64,000 nucleotides of DNA from Aegilops tauschii subsp. strangulata (taxonomy: Eukaryota > Streptophyta > Magnoliopsida > Poales > Poaceae), in contig NC_053035.3 of assembly GCF_002575655.3 (NCBI RefSeq), positions 89,491,322 to 89,555,321 on the forward strand. Direction: 5' to 3'. The notes beneath the pieces are model-generated. The model saw only the letters and a list, made by a program, of their open reading frames with translations, searched no databases and was not told the DNA's origin. How positions within the stretch are numbered: position 1 is the first letter of the stretch; each line of letters begins with the position of its first letter. The translations under genes were made by a program, and so were the position numbers. Positions 1 through 11,392 of the stretch are shown in pieces.

Positions 1-1751
1 CTTGAAGTATTATTATTTTTAGGTCAATATTAAACTTTTATCTTGAATCTTTCGGATCTGAATATTCATACCACAATTAAGAGAATTACATTGAAATTAT
101 GCCAACTAGCATTCCACATCAAAAATTCTGTTTTTATCATTTACCTACTCGAGGACGAGCAGGAATTAAGCTTGGGGATGCTTGATACGTCTCCAACGTA
201 TCTATAATTTTTGATTGTTCCATGCTATATTATATTCTGTTTTGGACATTAATGGGCTTTATTATACACTTTTATATTATTTTTGGGGCTAACCTATTAA
301 TCGAAGGCCCAGCCCAGAACTGCTGTTTTTTGCCTATTTCAGAGTTTCGCGGAAAAAGAATATCAAACGGAGTCCAAACGGAATGAAACCTTCGGGAACG
401 TGATTTTCGGAACGAACATGATCCAGAGGACTTGGACCCTACGTCAAGACATCAACCAGGAAGGCACGAGGTAGGGGGCGCGCCTACCCCCTGGGCGCGC
501 CCTCCACTCGCGTGGGCCCCACGTTGCTCCACCGACGTACTTCTTCCTCCTATATATACCTACGTACCCCCAAACTACCAGAAAGGGAGCCAAAAACCTA
601 ATTCCACCGCCGCAACCTTATGTACCCGTGAGATCCCATCTTGGGGCCTTTTCCAGAGCTCCGCCGGAGGGGGCATCGATCACGGAGGGCTTCTACATAA
701 ACACCATAGCCTCTCTGATGATGTGTGAGTAGTTTACCTCAGACCTTCGGGTCCATAGTTATTATCTAGATGGCTTCTTCTCTCTCTTTGGATCTCAATA
801 CAAAGTTCTCCATGATTCTCGTGGAGATCTATTCGATGTAATCTTGTTTTGCGGTGTGTTTGTTGAGACCGATGAATTGTGGGTTTATGATCAAGTTTAT
901 CTATGAACAATATTTGAATCTTCTCTGAATTCTTTTATGTATGATTGGTTATCTTTGCAAGTCTCTAGAATTATCAGTTTGGTTTGGCCTACTAGATTGA
1001 TCTTTCTTGCAATGGGAGAAGTGCTTAGCTTTGGGTTCAATCTTGCGGTGTCCTTTCCCAGTGACAGTAGGGGCAGCAAGGCATGTATTGTATTGTTGCC
1101 ATTGAGGATAACAAGATGGGGTTTATATCATATTGCATGAGTTTATCCCTCTACATCATGTCATTTTACTTAAAGCGTTACTCTGTTCTTATGAACTTAA
1201 TACTCTAGATGCATGCTGGATAGCGGTCGATGTGTGGAGTAATAGTAGTAGATGCAGGCAGGAGTCGGTCTACTTGTCACAGACGTGATGCCTATATACA
1301 TGATCATACCTAGATATTCTCGTAATTATGCTCAATTCTGTCAATTGCTCAACAGTAATTTGTTCACCCACCGTAATACTTATGCTCTCGAGAGAAGCCA
1401 CTAGTGAAACCTATGGCCCCCGGGTCTATCTTCCATCATATTAATCTTCCAACACTTAGCTATTTTTATTTCCTTTTATTTTACTTTGCATCTTTATCAT
1501 AAAAATACCAAAAATATTATCTTATCGTATCTATCAGATCTCACTCTCGTAAGTGACTGTGAAGGGATTGACAACCCCTTTATTGCGTTGGTTGCGAGGA
1601 TTTATTTGTTTGTGTAGGTGCGAGGGACTCGTGCGTGGTCTCCTACTGGATTGATACCTTGGTTCTCAAAAACTGAGGGAAATACTTACTGCTTTACTGC
1701 ATCACCCTTTCCTCTTCAAGGGAAAACCAACGCAGTGCTCAAGAGGTAGCA
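1..1751 (+). mobile_element. Sabrina-like gypsy element, 3' end only
   Basis: This is the last part of an LTR retrotransposon that enters from the left edge. Positions 1-182 are internal sequence ending in a purine-rich tract (about 170-182, aagcttggggatgct), directly followed by an LTR that opens TGATACGTCT and closes in CA at 1751. The tract lies left of the LTR, so the element is on the plus strand and the LTR is the 3' copy. I recognise the LTR start as the Sabrina/WHAM type from memory. It interrupts the gag-like sequence of gypsy A, which resumes at 1752. The matching 5' LTR and target duplication lie outside the window. No coding sequence is visible in the internal part present. Confidence 0.8.
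183..1751 (+). repeat. 3' LTR of the Sabrina-like element
   Basis: About 1.57 kb, from TGATACGTCT to ...GGTAGCA. A promoter-like TATATATA lies near 551. Small ORFs at 432-728 and 937-1140 fall inside the LTR and are not genes. The ending resembles that of the LTR at 52803-54380, which is followed by a tRNA-Asp-like primer site. Confidence 0.8.
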
Positions 1752-1767
1752 GCGAGCAGCGCTCACG

Positions 1768-2501
1768 GTGGCGCGAGAGCTGCTGCGGTGCCGGCTGATG
1801 GAGAGCGGCCGGGATGCACTGCTGGAGCGCGTTGCCGAGCTGCTGGATGCGGCGGCATCTGGAGCGCCGCCCTTTTGCTATCAGCTTCCTTCTCAAGCCA
1901 CGCCGGGGTCTCACGGCGGGCCTCGCCACAACCACGCGCCATCAGGTGCGCCTGGGAGCTTCGTCAACACCAGCACGGCCGGCGGCGCTGGGGGATCCAC
2001 CGCCCCCATGTCGCCCGCGACGAGCATGAGTACAAGCGTCGCCTCCCATGGTTCCAGTGGGATGCCGCGTTACCATCCTTAGGACGCCGCGCAGGGCCGG
2101 GCAACATGGAGTGTGGGGCACTATGGCGAGGTGTTCGGGGTGGCAGCCCCAGAAGCCTACGTGCCCCCATGATGGACCAGGGGTACGCACCGGAGGACGA
2201 CCCTGGCTCGTTCCTCGAAGAAGAGTGGGAAGAAGGGACGCTGGAAGTTGAAGCCTTCCAAGAACCGACGGAGAACCGCAACGATCGCGCCAGCGACAAC
2301 GACTACATGGTACCACTAATCTCTCAGGAGCAGGCTTACGCTAACCATGGGCTGCAAGTGAATCATGTCACGGCGTCGGTCGGCGACCCCGGCGCAGCAG
2401 CATCCCTTCCGCCGGGGGAATCACGCTGGGGGCCACGAGGAGGGAGCCAGGAGCAAGGCCCCTCCCCGCGTCACACGAAGCCAGGCAACACCTGGAGGTA
2501 G
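1768..2501 (+). pseudogene. gag amino-terminal remnant of gypsy A
   Basis: The reading frame that starts with ARELLRCRLMESG resembles the gag start of gypsy B near 16.42 kb (ANELLRYRLVDDL, followed in both by RVAEL). A frame change near 2080 leads into a second stretch with acidic and Glu-rich sequence up to 2501. The conserved Retrotrans_gag core, zinc knuckle and protease seen in gypsy B are absent. The left end was cut by the Sabrina-like insertion. Family membership rests on the short match to B; the part after about 2150 has no motif I recognise. Confidence 0.5.
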
Positions 2502-3300
2502 GCCCTCTGCCGGGGAGGTGCCGACGAGCCTTCCCCCGGCAGAGGACCCGTGGTCGCCGGGGGCACCGTTGGCATCCCCTTTCCCCCCTTTGTGTCGTCC
2601 AGGTTGTCGGTCGGCTCAAAGGTGGTCGAGGGAGGCGCATGGCGGGGCCCTCGTTTGGTGATATGAAGCAAGGCCGGTTCCTGTGAAGAAGGCCCAGTGC
2701 CTGTGAAGCTCGCCGCCCGTGACACTCTCACGTTATAATGAGTGGGGCTGTACACGCCCCGGAGTCTCAGGGGTGTCGGCCTCAGGCCCTGGGGCTCCCT
2801 CCCACGCCTAGTGGCAGCACTTAGCTCCGCGCTGGTGAGAAGACTTGAAGACCCGAAGACTAGACTAGGCGCCGGACGCGGCCATTTTCTTTGGATCTTT
2901 TCTTCTATAGCCTTGCTTTCTGGATTTGGATTTAAGTTGAAGTCAAGCTTTTCTCGATGCGTGCGGGGGGTGCATTTTCTTGTTCAAAGCGATTTCTTGC
3001 CATCTGGTTCTTACATTGTTCTCGAGCTCACGCTCGCCGCCTCCCCCTCGTGGGCCCCTTGCGAGCGGGGCTGGGCCCAGCATGCACGACGCGCGCGCTG
3101 ATCGGCGCAGGAACCTCACGAGGCCCTCTCGGGCAGGTCAGCAGACCCTTCAGGAGCCCCGCGGCGACTCTCGACCTTACAATACGATTCAGGGCCCGCC
3201 CCAGCTAAGGTAAACCGCAGCGGCAAGACTTGCCATCAGACTCATGGCCGGCCAAAACGCACCCTTGATTCAGCACAGAGAAATAGAAATCATGATTCAT
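2502..3300. other. Gypsy A internal spacer, no gene seen
   Basis: This is GC-rich noncoding-looking sequence between the gag remnant and the antisense gene. Short ORFs on both strands overlap one another and lack motifs. The stretch near 2880-3010 is less GC-rich. It contains cctcacgaggccctc near 3113-3130, a phrase also seen in the LTRs of gypsy B. Confidence 0.5.
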
Positions 3301-5120
3301 TTACATGAGGGGATCCCCCTCCCAAAATGCTCTCACAATCTTCAGGGGCCACGCCCGAGTTTTTGCATACAGGGTGAAGCAGTAAAGGGACGAGGAACTA
3401 GCCGGATATGTCGCGTCCTCCACGTCATCTTCGGACGCGCCGCTGACGTCGTCGTTGGCGCCGCCGCCACCATCACCAGCGCCGGCATCCCCATCATCGA
3501 CCACGTCACCTCCATCTGCGGCGACTACCACCGCGTCGTCCTCTGAAGTGAAGGCTCTGACCAACGCATCCACGTTCTCCTCCACCCACCACGCCAGGTC
3601 GCCCCAGACCGCGTGTGATATGGGGGAAATGGTGGCGTCGAAGTCGAAGTCGGGGAAGGTGTTCCTGAGGTGGCTGAAGACGTGGGAGAACGCGTGCCCG
3701 AGCAGGCCCCGGCTTCTCTCCTCCACGAGCCGGCGAGCCCTGTCGGACCGGGCTTCCAGGCGCGTCACCACGTCAGTGAAGAAGATCAAGTGGCTGGCGT
3801 AGTCATTCGAGTGGGGGTGCGGTGCATTCTCATCGCAGATGTGGCCCGGGGTGGTATTAGCCCTGTTCCGGAGGTCCTGAAGCATGGGGGCGTGCTCGCG
3901 CTCCAGCGTCCGTCGTCGGAGCACTTCCTCCCTGTTTTGCCGCGCGACGGCCTGAGCGTCATCAACCCGTTTCCGAAGAGAAAGCAGCTCGGCGTGGGCG
4001 GAGGCCAAGTCCGCCTGCGCCGTAACCAGGGCGGCAGCCGTGGCCTCCCCACGCCTCTCCGCCTCGTCTAACCTGGGCCTTAGGGCAGCGGCCCTGCCCG
4101 CATCTTCCGTTCCTGCGAGCTTCAACTTCAAGTCATACCTACCCTCTAGGTCTGCGCGAACCTCGTCCACCCAGCGGTCGACTTCCTCCTGGACCCTGGC
4201 CTCGCGAGCCCCGACGGCATCTTCCACCTGAGCAACTTGACGCTCCCTCGTCTCCAGTTGTTCGAGATCAAGGCTGCGCTCCACGGCTTCCAGAGCCAGC
4301 GCCTCCTCATGCCTCCAAACCTCCTCTTCCTCTGCGGGCGCCCCCCTCAGCGACGCAAGGGCGGCTCTGCGTGCATCCACCTGCTGCTCGAGGGACGCAC
4401 TCCAGGCCTGGAGCTCCCATGCGCGCTTCTCCGCAGCCTTGTGATGGCGGTCAGCCTCGCGAGCCTCCTCCAAGGCTCGGGAGCAAGCTTCGCGGGAAAC
4501 CTTGAGGGACGCCTCGGCCTTCGCATTGTCAAAATCACGATGATAGCGGCCAAGATTGATGGCCACCCTCAGCTACGCCATTCCTCCAACAGTCGAAGAC
4601 CTTCAGCCTCAAGGCGCGAGTCGACGCCCGCAAGTTCTTCACCAAGTCGGCTCATCGCGCCTATCGCCTCCTGGAAGAGCTCATGGCGAACGACGCTTCG
4701 CCCGTGCTCGGACTCGAACGCACGGACCACCTCATCCTCCACCTCGGGGGCTGCAGGCGGGACGTCAAGTGGCGCACCGCCTCTCGGCAGGGGGCAGGGG
4801 GCTGGTGCTGCTCCAGGCGCCGGCCCGACCTTGCGAGAAGCTCCGGCCGGACGCGTCCCGCTGCTTGAGGAGGAGCTGAAGGTCGAAGTCAACCAGTTGC
4901 TGTCCATAACCAGAGGAGGAGACCGGGGAATGCCCGTCAGGCTCCAAGCCAGACCGTGCAGGAAGGGCAGCGAAGCCACAGATTCAAGGCTCCATAAAGG
5001 TGAGCGCACCCCCTTTGCCAACCCGGTTCCGGGCGCGGCGTGCAGGCTTGGGGTGCACAAGGCCAGCGGGGGTGCCGACGAAGGCGAGGGTTGCTTCACG
5101 AGGGACCCAACGGCCCTGGC
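3301..5120 (-). pseudogene. Gypsy A antisense gene, coiled-coil half
   Basis: This continues the same antisense gene after a likely intron (donor near 5185, acceptor cttaccag-like region near 5120-5135). A 176-residue frame (5099-4569) rich in Ser, Pro and Ala ends in EVEDEVVRAFESEHGRS and EEWRS. After a 1-bp frame change near 4568 comes a 421-residue frame (4566-3301) of heptad-like Ala/Glu/Arg sequence (for example EARVQEEVDRWVDEV), a classical long coiled coil. It ends with a His/Phe-rich block (LRNTFPDFDFD) and an acidic Asp/Gly tail. It looks like the carboxy-terminal part of a structural or partner-binding protein. I do not know its role. Confidence 0.5.
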
Positions 5121-5211
5121 AGAATGGGTCCTAAAGAGCCAGTGTTAGGAAGGAAAGCAGCAATCAAGAAATCACAAGGTGCAGTACTTACTCGTCGATA
5201 GCAAAGTACTT

Positions 5212-6628
5212 TCACCGCTTCAACGGTCCAAAGATGCTGTTGCTGCTCGGGGATCCTTTCCTCTTGCGGAGCTCCTCGAAGTCCACGCAGAGCCGACCGA
5301 AGCGCTGGATGTGATGGCCGGTGCGAGGCGGGGCCGGAGAAGAGCTTGGAGGGAAAACTTCAGGGGTGCCTGGCTGCGGTGAACAGTCGGGCGCCGTCTC
5401 GCTACGACCTCCCGAGGCTTCGGGGGCTTTGACCTCGGGAACCGCATGCTGCGTCGCCTCAGTAACCGACGCCCCAGGGGAGGGATCGCGAGCTCCCGAG
5501 GACGACGCCCCCGGATCACCGCGCGACATGTGCTCTTCAGCGCTTGGGCCGCCGGCCTCCGTCGGAGCTCGCCCTCCTGCACCCTCACTTGGGGCAAGCT
5601 CGGCACCGGCGGCGAGGAAGGGGACCACGTCGACGGGGTTCTCGCGGGGCCCCACCAGGCCGATCGGGCGCAGGCCCCACTCATCAAATGAGGGCATGCT
5701 CGCGGAAAACTCATCCTTGTTCTCGCAACGGTACAACAGGCAGCTCTTCCTGGGCATGTCGTCCGACAGAGGGGTACCCGTCAGGACCATAAGCACTGTC
5801 TCCCCCGTCTTAAGAGGAAGCCCTTCCTCTTGAAACCTCATGTGGTCCTGACTGCTGAGCAAGGCCCACATCGAGCGGGAATGGCGCTGAAGCGGAGCGA
5901 CTCGGCGCTTGACGATCTCCTTCACCACCATAGGCGCAGTCATGCCACGGTCCTTCAACCTCCTCAGCCTGGCCCAGACGGGAGCGAGGTAGGGGATTGT
6001 GAGCTTCTGATGGCCCCAACCGGAGTTTGGAACAGCAGGCCCCGCCGGAGCATGGAGCAGAGGGTTGAGCACACCGGCGTCGACAAACACCCATCGTGTC
6101 CGGAACTCGCTCGTGGATGAAGGAAGCTCAAAGTCAATCCCCGCGCCCGCTGTTGCGGCCACGGCCTGGAAGCTCACGCACCCCGAGCTCTAACGAGGGT
6201 CAGTTAGATGCAATGAGAAGAAATGGCGGAAGAAGGCCACCGAAGGAGCGATGCCCATCATGGCTTCGCAGAAAAAAGCGAAGACGGCGAGAAGGGTCAC
6301 AGATTGGGGGTCGAGATGCAACATGTGGATCTGATAATGCTCGAGCACCGCGTTGAAGAAGGCGGAGAAGGGAGGAATCAGGCCAGCCCAGAGGGCATCT
6401 ATGAAGATTGGGACCTCAGCGGCAGCCCGGGCCATGCGAGTGCGAGACGCGGGCCAAGCCACCGTCTCTCCCCACTCGTTGAAGCTGGAAGCGAGCGAGC
6501 ATTGGACGCACCTTGTCCATGGCCTCGTCGTTGAGCACCCGGGGTCGGCCGAGCGCCGGCTCGACGGCCGGAGGCGCGCTCGGCGAAGACAAGGGTTTCT
6601 TCCCCTTGTCTGCTTGTTTCGGCGCCAT
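5212..6628 (-). pseudogene. Gypsy A antisense gene, Transposase_28-like half
   Basis: On the strand opposite to the element, an ORF starts at ATG 6628 (MAPKQADKGKK). It changes frame once near 6490-6510, then contains GLIPPFSAFFNAVLEHY and FCEAMMGIAPSVAFFRHFF (about 6190-6370). This pattern aligns with the antisense gene of gypsy C (G-PP-S-FF--VL, FCEA--G--PS) and with my recollection of Transposase_28. An in-frame TAG at 6190-6192 separates this from a 321-residue continuation (6177-5212) that contains FDEWGLRPIGLVGP. A TGA follows FGPLKR at 5212, and just downstream the sequence AIDE precedes a plausible splice donor. The protein function is unknown; the Pfam name does not mean it is a transposase. 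Frameshift and stops make this copy non-functional. Confidence 0.65.
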
Positions 6629-6769
6629 GGCGATGGAGCTGGCAGGAGGCAGGTCAGATCGGAGAGGAGAAGCAGAGTCTCGAGGAAGCGGAGAGATTGG
6701 GGAAGCAAGACACGGGCGACGGAGGAATAACTGTGTAGACTGCAGGGGCCGCATAGCCAGGCGGATTAA

Positions 6770-6920
6770 AAGGCAGCGTGGGGAAGTGGAGATGCCCACG
6801 TCCAATCAACCGCCACGTGTCGACCAAGGCCGCAGGCTTTTGGGGCCCGCGGCGCTCCGCACTTGACCCTTGACTTTGCCCCGAAGCCAAGCCCGAGCGC
6901 ATCTTGGGCTCGGGGGCTAC
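6770..6920 (+). promoter_or_regulatory. Polypurine tract and shared 3' flank of gypsy A
   Basis: The tract gggctcgggggctac sits directly left of the LTR and would prime plus-strand synthesis. The 150 bp before the LTR match the same position in gypsy B (42142-42290). On the minus strand this stretch would lie just upstream of the antisense gene and may hold its promoter. That is inference. Confidence 0.6.
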
Positions 6921-7816
6921 TGTCGGCGTCCTGGGAACGGGGGTCCCCAGACTTGCCTGCCTGTGGCCCACGGCGTGGCTATGCTAGCGGGCCTGTGCGG
7001 CCCATCTTCATCAACAAAGCATTCAAGACCCTCGCGAGGGGCCAAGCCTCGTGAGGCGGATGGCGCAAGACCTCCTCGGGAGCGGCCTCACCAGGCTGCC
7101 TCGCGAGGAGCGGAGATATCAAGGCAGAGCAAACCTCACGCGGCTCACGTGACCTGAGCCATGACGATCGGCACCAGGCGGGCGCCAGCACGCGCAGCGT
7201 CCTTGTTTCCTCTTTGGTGCTAAGGAAGCAAGCGCAGGCGCGGAGTACCGAGGCATCAAGCAAAGGTTTCCATATCGGTGCAACAAGACCAAGACCAACA
7301 GGACGGCAAGACGGAGGTCACCATGGAGCCCAAGACGGCGTCACCACTAGAGCCTTTTGCAAGCGAAGATCGCTTTTGTCAGGATAGCTTGTACTGACTG
7401 TCCCCTTTCAAATTCGCCCGCCGTTGTTGGCTCCCTTCCCGCTCAATATTTGGGGAGAGGACCAGGGCCTATATAAGTAGAGCTAGCCACCACAGTAGAG
7501 AGAGGTTGAACTGGTCTAGTTCTCATCCACAAGTCCACAGAGCACAAGAACACCTCAACCTCAGGAGGCTATTCTTCCCCTTGTACTGTTCTTCATCAGC
7601 CCAAGAGGCAATCCACCACCACACACTGGAGTAGGGTATTACACCACAACGGTGGCCCGAACCAGTATAAATCTCGTGTCTTTCTGTGTTGCGAGTGTGT
7701 CGAGTTCATCCATGAGATCTTAGTGAGCTAGGGCGTGGATCGGTAGGAGGGAAAGAACTTCGCGCGCACCCCAGAGTTCGAACCTTAAGGGTTTTGCCGG
7801 AACCCCACATCCGACA
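6921..7816 (+). repeat. 3' LTR of gypsy A
   Basis: 896 bp, TGTCGGCGTC to ATCCGACA. It is clearly homologous to the 897- and 882-bp LTRs of gypsy B, including the core promoter block CCTATATAAGTAGAG near 7470. Confidence 0.9.
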
Positions 7817-8492
7817 AATAACCCATTCCTTTCCTCCAGCCGTGTAGTCGCGAAGATTAGCCATAAGACCAAAGTGTCTCATAGACTCCTCTAGATCAAA
7901 GTCACTATCATCATCCTCATCATAGTATCCATGTTCAACATTGTCTTGTGATAGATCAATTCCTAGAGAGAGTGATTTATTAGATAAATGATCATCACAG
8001 TAATCATCTCTATGAATTCTAATGGCTTCGGAGATGATATTACTAATGATTCCAACATCTCCTTTGGCACGCATAAGATTAGTAAGCTCAAATAGACAAT
8101 CATCAAACTTAGGATCACTAGTACTCATCCTATTCAGGGCAATAGACTTATGAAGAATCTCATCCAGATTTTTCAGGGAATAATTTGGAAATCTTTCCTC
8201 AAGAAATCTCCATATGGTGTAGGCACAATCAAGAGTAGGCAAGCAACCAATCAAGTTTCTAGGCAACCCTCTAGTGATAAGATTAACAGTTCTAAGGTTG
8301 CGGATCATGTCAATAGACTCATCAAGGGTAGGATGCAAAGGATCAACATGAGGTGCACAAGGGCTAGTAATGTACTTGTTCAAATGATATTCATTGAAAA
8401 TCACAAGCATCTCATTTTTCCACTCATGAAAGTACTCTCCATCAAGAATAGGCACTCTACGTCTAAGACTCCCCAATGTAGACTCATCCATC
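7817..8492 (-). pseudogene. Copia gag, truncated by gypsy A
   Basis: The reading frame from ATG 8492 runs 225 codons without a stop to the gypsy A junction. It shows the copia gag (UBN2-type) pattern: LDGEYFHEWKNEM, then NLITRGLP, CAYTIWRFLEERF, and a Leu/Lys-rich segment (NLDEILHKSIALNRM). An acidic stretch (YYDEDDDSDFD) follows near 7920. Gag forms the particle that encloses element RNA in the cytoplasm. The gene is cut by the insertion, so its zinc knuckle and all of pol are missing here. The start was chosen as the first ATG after the primer site; the frame is also open upstream. Confidence 0.8.
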
Positions 8493-8533
8493 TTCCTCCA
8501 ATGGTGATTAAACCAAAGCAATGGAGACCAAAG

Positions 8534-8546
8534 CTCTGATACCAAT
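8534..8546 (-). promoter_or_regulatory. Primer binding site, copia element
   Basis: The minus strand reads TTGGTATCAGAGC immediately after the LTR, the usual plant site complementary to initiator-Met tRNA. Confidence 0.85.
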
Positions 8547-10152
8547 TGAAAGGATCGAGAAGAGGTGTCTAGAGGGGAGTGAATAGACTCTTAGCAAAGA
8601 AAAGTGGCAGTTTTTAATTTCTTCAAGTTAAGGTGGAGTTTTAGCACAAGTTTAAACATTCACAATACATATCAAGCAAGCATGACAAGAGTATATGAGC
8701 AACGGAACGTAAAGCATGCAATTTGCGAGAATATAAAGGGATGGTATTGGAGTGTGCAAACGCAATTGGAGACACGAAGATTTTTGGCGTGGTTCCGATA
8801 GGTGGTGCTATCGTACATCCACGTTGATGGAGACTTCAACCCACGAAGGGTAACGGTTGCGCGAGTCCACGGAGGGGTCCATCCATGAAGGGTACACGAA
8901 GAAGCAACCTTGTCTATCCCACCATGGCCATCGCCCATGAAGGACTTGCCTCACTAGGGTAGATCTTCACGAAGTAGGCGATCTCCTTGCCCGTACAAAC
9001 TCCTTGGTTCAACTCCACAATGTTGACGGAGGCTCCCAAGTGACACCTAACCAATCTAGGAGACACCACTCTCCAAAAGGTAATAGATGGTGTGTTGATG
9101 ATGAACTCCTTGCTCTTGTGCTTCAAATGATAGTCTCCCCAACACTCAACTCTCTCTCACAGATTTGGATTTGGTGGAAAGATGATTTGAGTGGAAAGCA
9201 ACTTGGGGAAGGCTAGAGATCAAGATTTATGTGGTTGGAATGGAATATCTTGGTCTCAACATATGAGTAGGTGGCGGTTCTCTCTCTCAAAAAATGTATG
9301 CTGGAAGTGTACGCACGTTCTGATGGCTCTCTCCACGAATGAAGAGTGGGTGGAGGGGTATATATAGCCTCCACACAAAATCTAACCGTTACACACAATT
9401 CACCAAACTCGGCGGGACCGAATCAAAAAACTCGGTCGGTCCGATTTAGTTCATAATGTGACCGTTAGGCATTTCGGTGGGACCGATATGATCAACTCGG
9501 TGGGACCGATGTGCTAGGGTTAGGGTAAAATCTCAACTCGGTTTGACCGACTACACATACTCGGTGGGACCGATTTTGGTAATAAGCAAACAGAGAGCTG
9601 GTCAAGCAAACTCGGTGGGACCGATTGCTTATCTCAGTGGGACCGAAATAATTGCAACATGTAACAGAGAGTTTGCAAGCCCATCTCGGTGAGACCGAGA
9701 TCCCATCGGTGAGACCGAACTGATTATGGTTTCTAGCAGTGGCTATGTCAAATGAACTCGGTGGCGCCGGATAGATCAAATCAGCAGGGCCGAGTTTGAC
9801 TTTTGGTTTGGGACAAATGTGGATATGAGAAAGTGGTTGAGGGCTTTGGAGCATATCACTAAGCACTTTGAGCAAGCAAGCCATTAAGCAACACCTCATC
9901 CCCTTTTAATAGTATTGGATTTCCTAAGGACTCAATGTGATCTTGGATCACTAAAATGAAAATGCAGAGTCTTGAGCTTTAGAGCTTGAGCCAATCCTTT
10001 GTCCTTAGCATCTTGCAGGGGTTCCACATCCTCTTGTCCACGCCACTCCATCTGTTGAACTTATCTGAAATATACTAGATAAAAGCATTAGTCCAACAAG
10101 AGATATGTTGACATTAATTACCAAAATCACCCAGGGAGCACTTGTGCTTTCA
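8547..10152 (-). repeat. 5' LTR of the copia element
   Basis: 1606 bp with TG...CA ends. Positions 9405-9800 carry about a dozen imperfect copies of ctcggtgggaccga, spaced irregularly (for example 9495, 9559, 9610). A TATA-like block is at 9357-9367 (minus-strand CTATATATACC). Confidence 0.85.
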
Positions 10153-10445
10153 ACCCGCCGCCGGGTCTCGCCTTTATATACACAGGTCACAGTCCGAGCC
10201 GGATCACACAACATGACCGACCTGGTTTCTAAATTACCTTGCCTTAACAGACAAGCCACCATATGGCAGTTCACATGTCCGGGTCTTGGGCTCTCGCCAG
10301 GCTCACTCCTATGAACCGCCATCTCCGCACTTCGTCCTCTTAGGCCTACTTGGGCCTTCCTCATGTTAAGCTGTCAATGGTGTAACCCGGCCCCTCCTGG
10401 GCGGGTCGCACCTCGGAGTTATATCCCCAACATTAGGCCCCATAT
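10153..10445 (-). repeat. 3' LTR remnant and polypurine tract, gypsy C
   Basis: On the minus strand the LTR begins TGTTGGGGATATAAC at 10432, matching the start of the gypsy D LTR at 59258 (TGTTGAGGATATAAC, then CACCCGCCCAGGAGGGGCC in D). It is preceded by the purine tract ATGGGGCCTAA. A TATATAAAGG block at 10172-10180 also matches D (near 59517). The rest of the LTR was displaced by the copia insertion. Confidence 0.8.
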
Positions 10446-10565
10446 TGATTTGAACTTGTTCATGTCAATCTTCAATCTTTTATCTTCAATCTTCAATCAG
10501 TAAATCTATGAATTTCCTCAACTCTTGATCTAACAAGCTCTATATAACCCACCATAACAGAGAGA

Positions 10566-10726
10566 TGACGTCACGTCAGAAATTTCAGAAAAACCCTTAT
10601 GACATCATAATCTTCGCATTGATCCTCCATTTCGAGAATTGAGGCACCTTTGTTGCTAAGATAATGATCATGCCTCCTCGATTCCCGCGCCTACCATTTA
10701 CTGTTCACTTTTCCCTTTATAAATAG
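10566..10726 (+). promoter_or_regulatory. Putative promoter of the gypsy C antisense gene
   Basis: TTTATAAATAG at 10717-10726 is a good TATA box. About 150 bp upstream, TGACGTCACGTCA (10566-10578) holds overlapping TGACG elements like those bound by plant bZIP factors. A run of ten G follows at 10731-10740. The placement upstream of the plus-strand antisense gene suggests an internal promoter; activity is not shown. Confidence 0.45.
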
Positions 10727-11392
10727 CATGGGGGGGGGGGTTCCCTGTCTCTCTCCCTTCTTATTTCTCGTGGCCATGGAAGCCTGCAGAGGTCCGCCGC
10801 CGCTATCGACCTCCACTAGTGACTCCCACTCAGCCGCTGCATCAACCTGACTCTATCCAGAAACAATACGACGCCCCTCCGCTGTTCATCAGCATCGCTA
10901 GGAATTCGTCTTCCCCTGCTTTCAGTCTGCATTAGGGTTTTCACCATTCATCGGTGTTCGTCAGCATACATCGCGCTCGCTTGTAGTTCTTCCAATACAC
11001 TGCTTGTTTGGATCCAAATAGAACATAAAAATCATGCGATAGCAACTTTTAGTAACTGTCTCTCATTGTAGATCCATTCCTCTATTCTAAGATTCATTTT
11101 TCAACACAGTAGTTCGTCCTCCATGTTTTAGGTTTAAGAATAACTTTTGTTTTCTGAACTGCCATAGATCCATGAATATAGTTGCGATCTGGGAAATCTG
11201 TTTATGCAACACTTAGCAGAATTTCTAGTACTTTCATCTTTATAAATTGCTGACCCACCGTACCACACATGGCGTCTTATATAAACTTCTTATGACCCGC
11301 CAGCTTCTAACCGGCTTAAAACTTGAAAACCGCTCTGCACTGTATTTATTGTCTTTATTTCTTGATCACAACTTTGTCACCTCCAGCTCATC

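Larger units (their letters stand above)
1752..7816 (+). mobile_element. Gypsy A, right part (non-autonomous)
   Basis: The internal region and 3' LTR of a gypsy element lie right of the Sabrina-like insertion. It holds a gag amino-terminal remnant (1768-2501), no recognisable reverse transcriptase, RNase H or integrase, a long antisense gene (3301-6628, minus), a polypurine tract (about 6903-6920) and a 3' LTR (6921-7816). The LTR and about 150 bp upstream match gypsy B (LTRs at 15183 and 42291), so A and B are one family, but their antisense genes differ. A inserted into the gag of a minus-strand copia element. The 5 bp after the LTR are aataa; the other flank is off-window, so the duplication cannot be checked. 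Confidence 0.8.
7817..10152 (-). mobile_element. Copia element (SIRE/Maximus-like), 5' part
   Basis: A minus-strand copia element is represented by its 5' LTR (10152 down to 8547), primer binding site (8546-8534) and the first part of gag (8492 to 7817). Gypsy A cuts it at 7816/7817, so pol and the 3' LTR lie beyond the window's left edge. The LTR begins TGAAAGCACAAGTGC when read on the minus strand, which I associate with Maximus; this is from memory. It inserted into the 3' LTR of gypsy C just past that LTR's TATA block. Confidence 0.8.

Noticed and set aside
4237..5148. Plus-strand ORF of 303 codons
   Set aside because: It is the shadow of the antisense coiled-coil gene on the minus strand and has no motif of its own.
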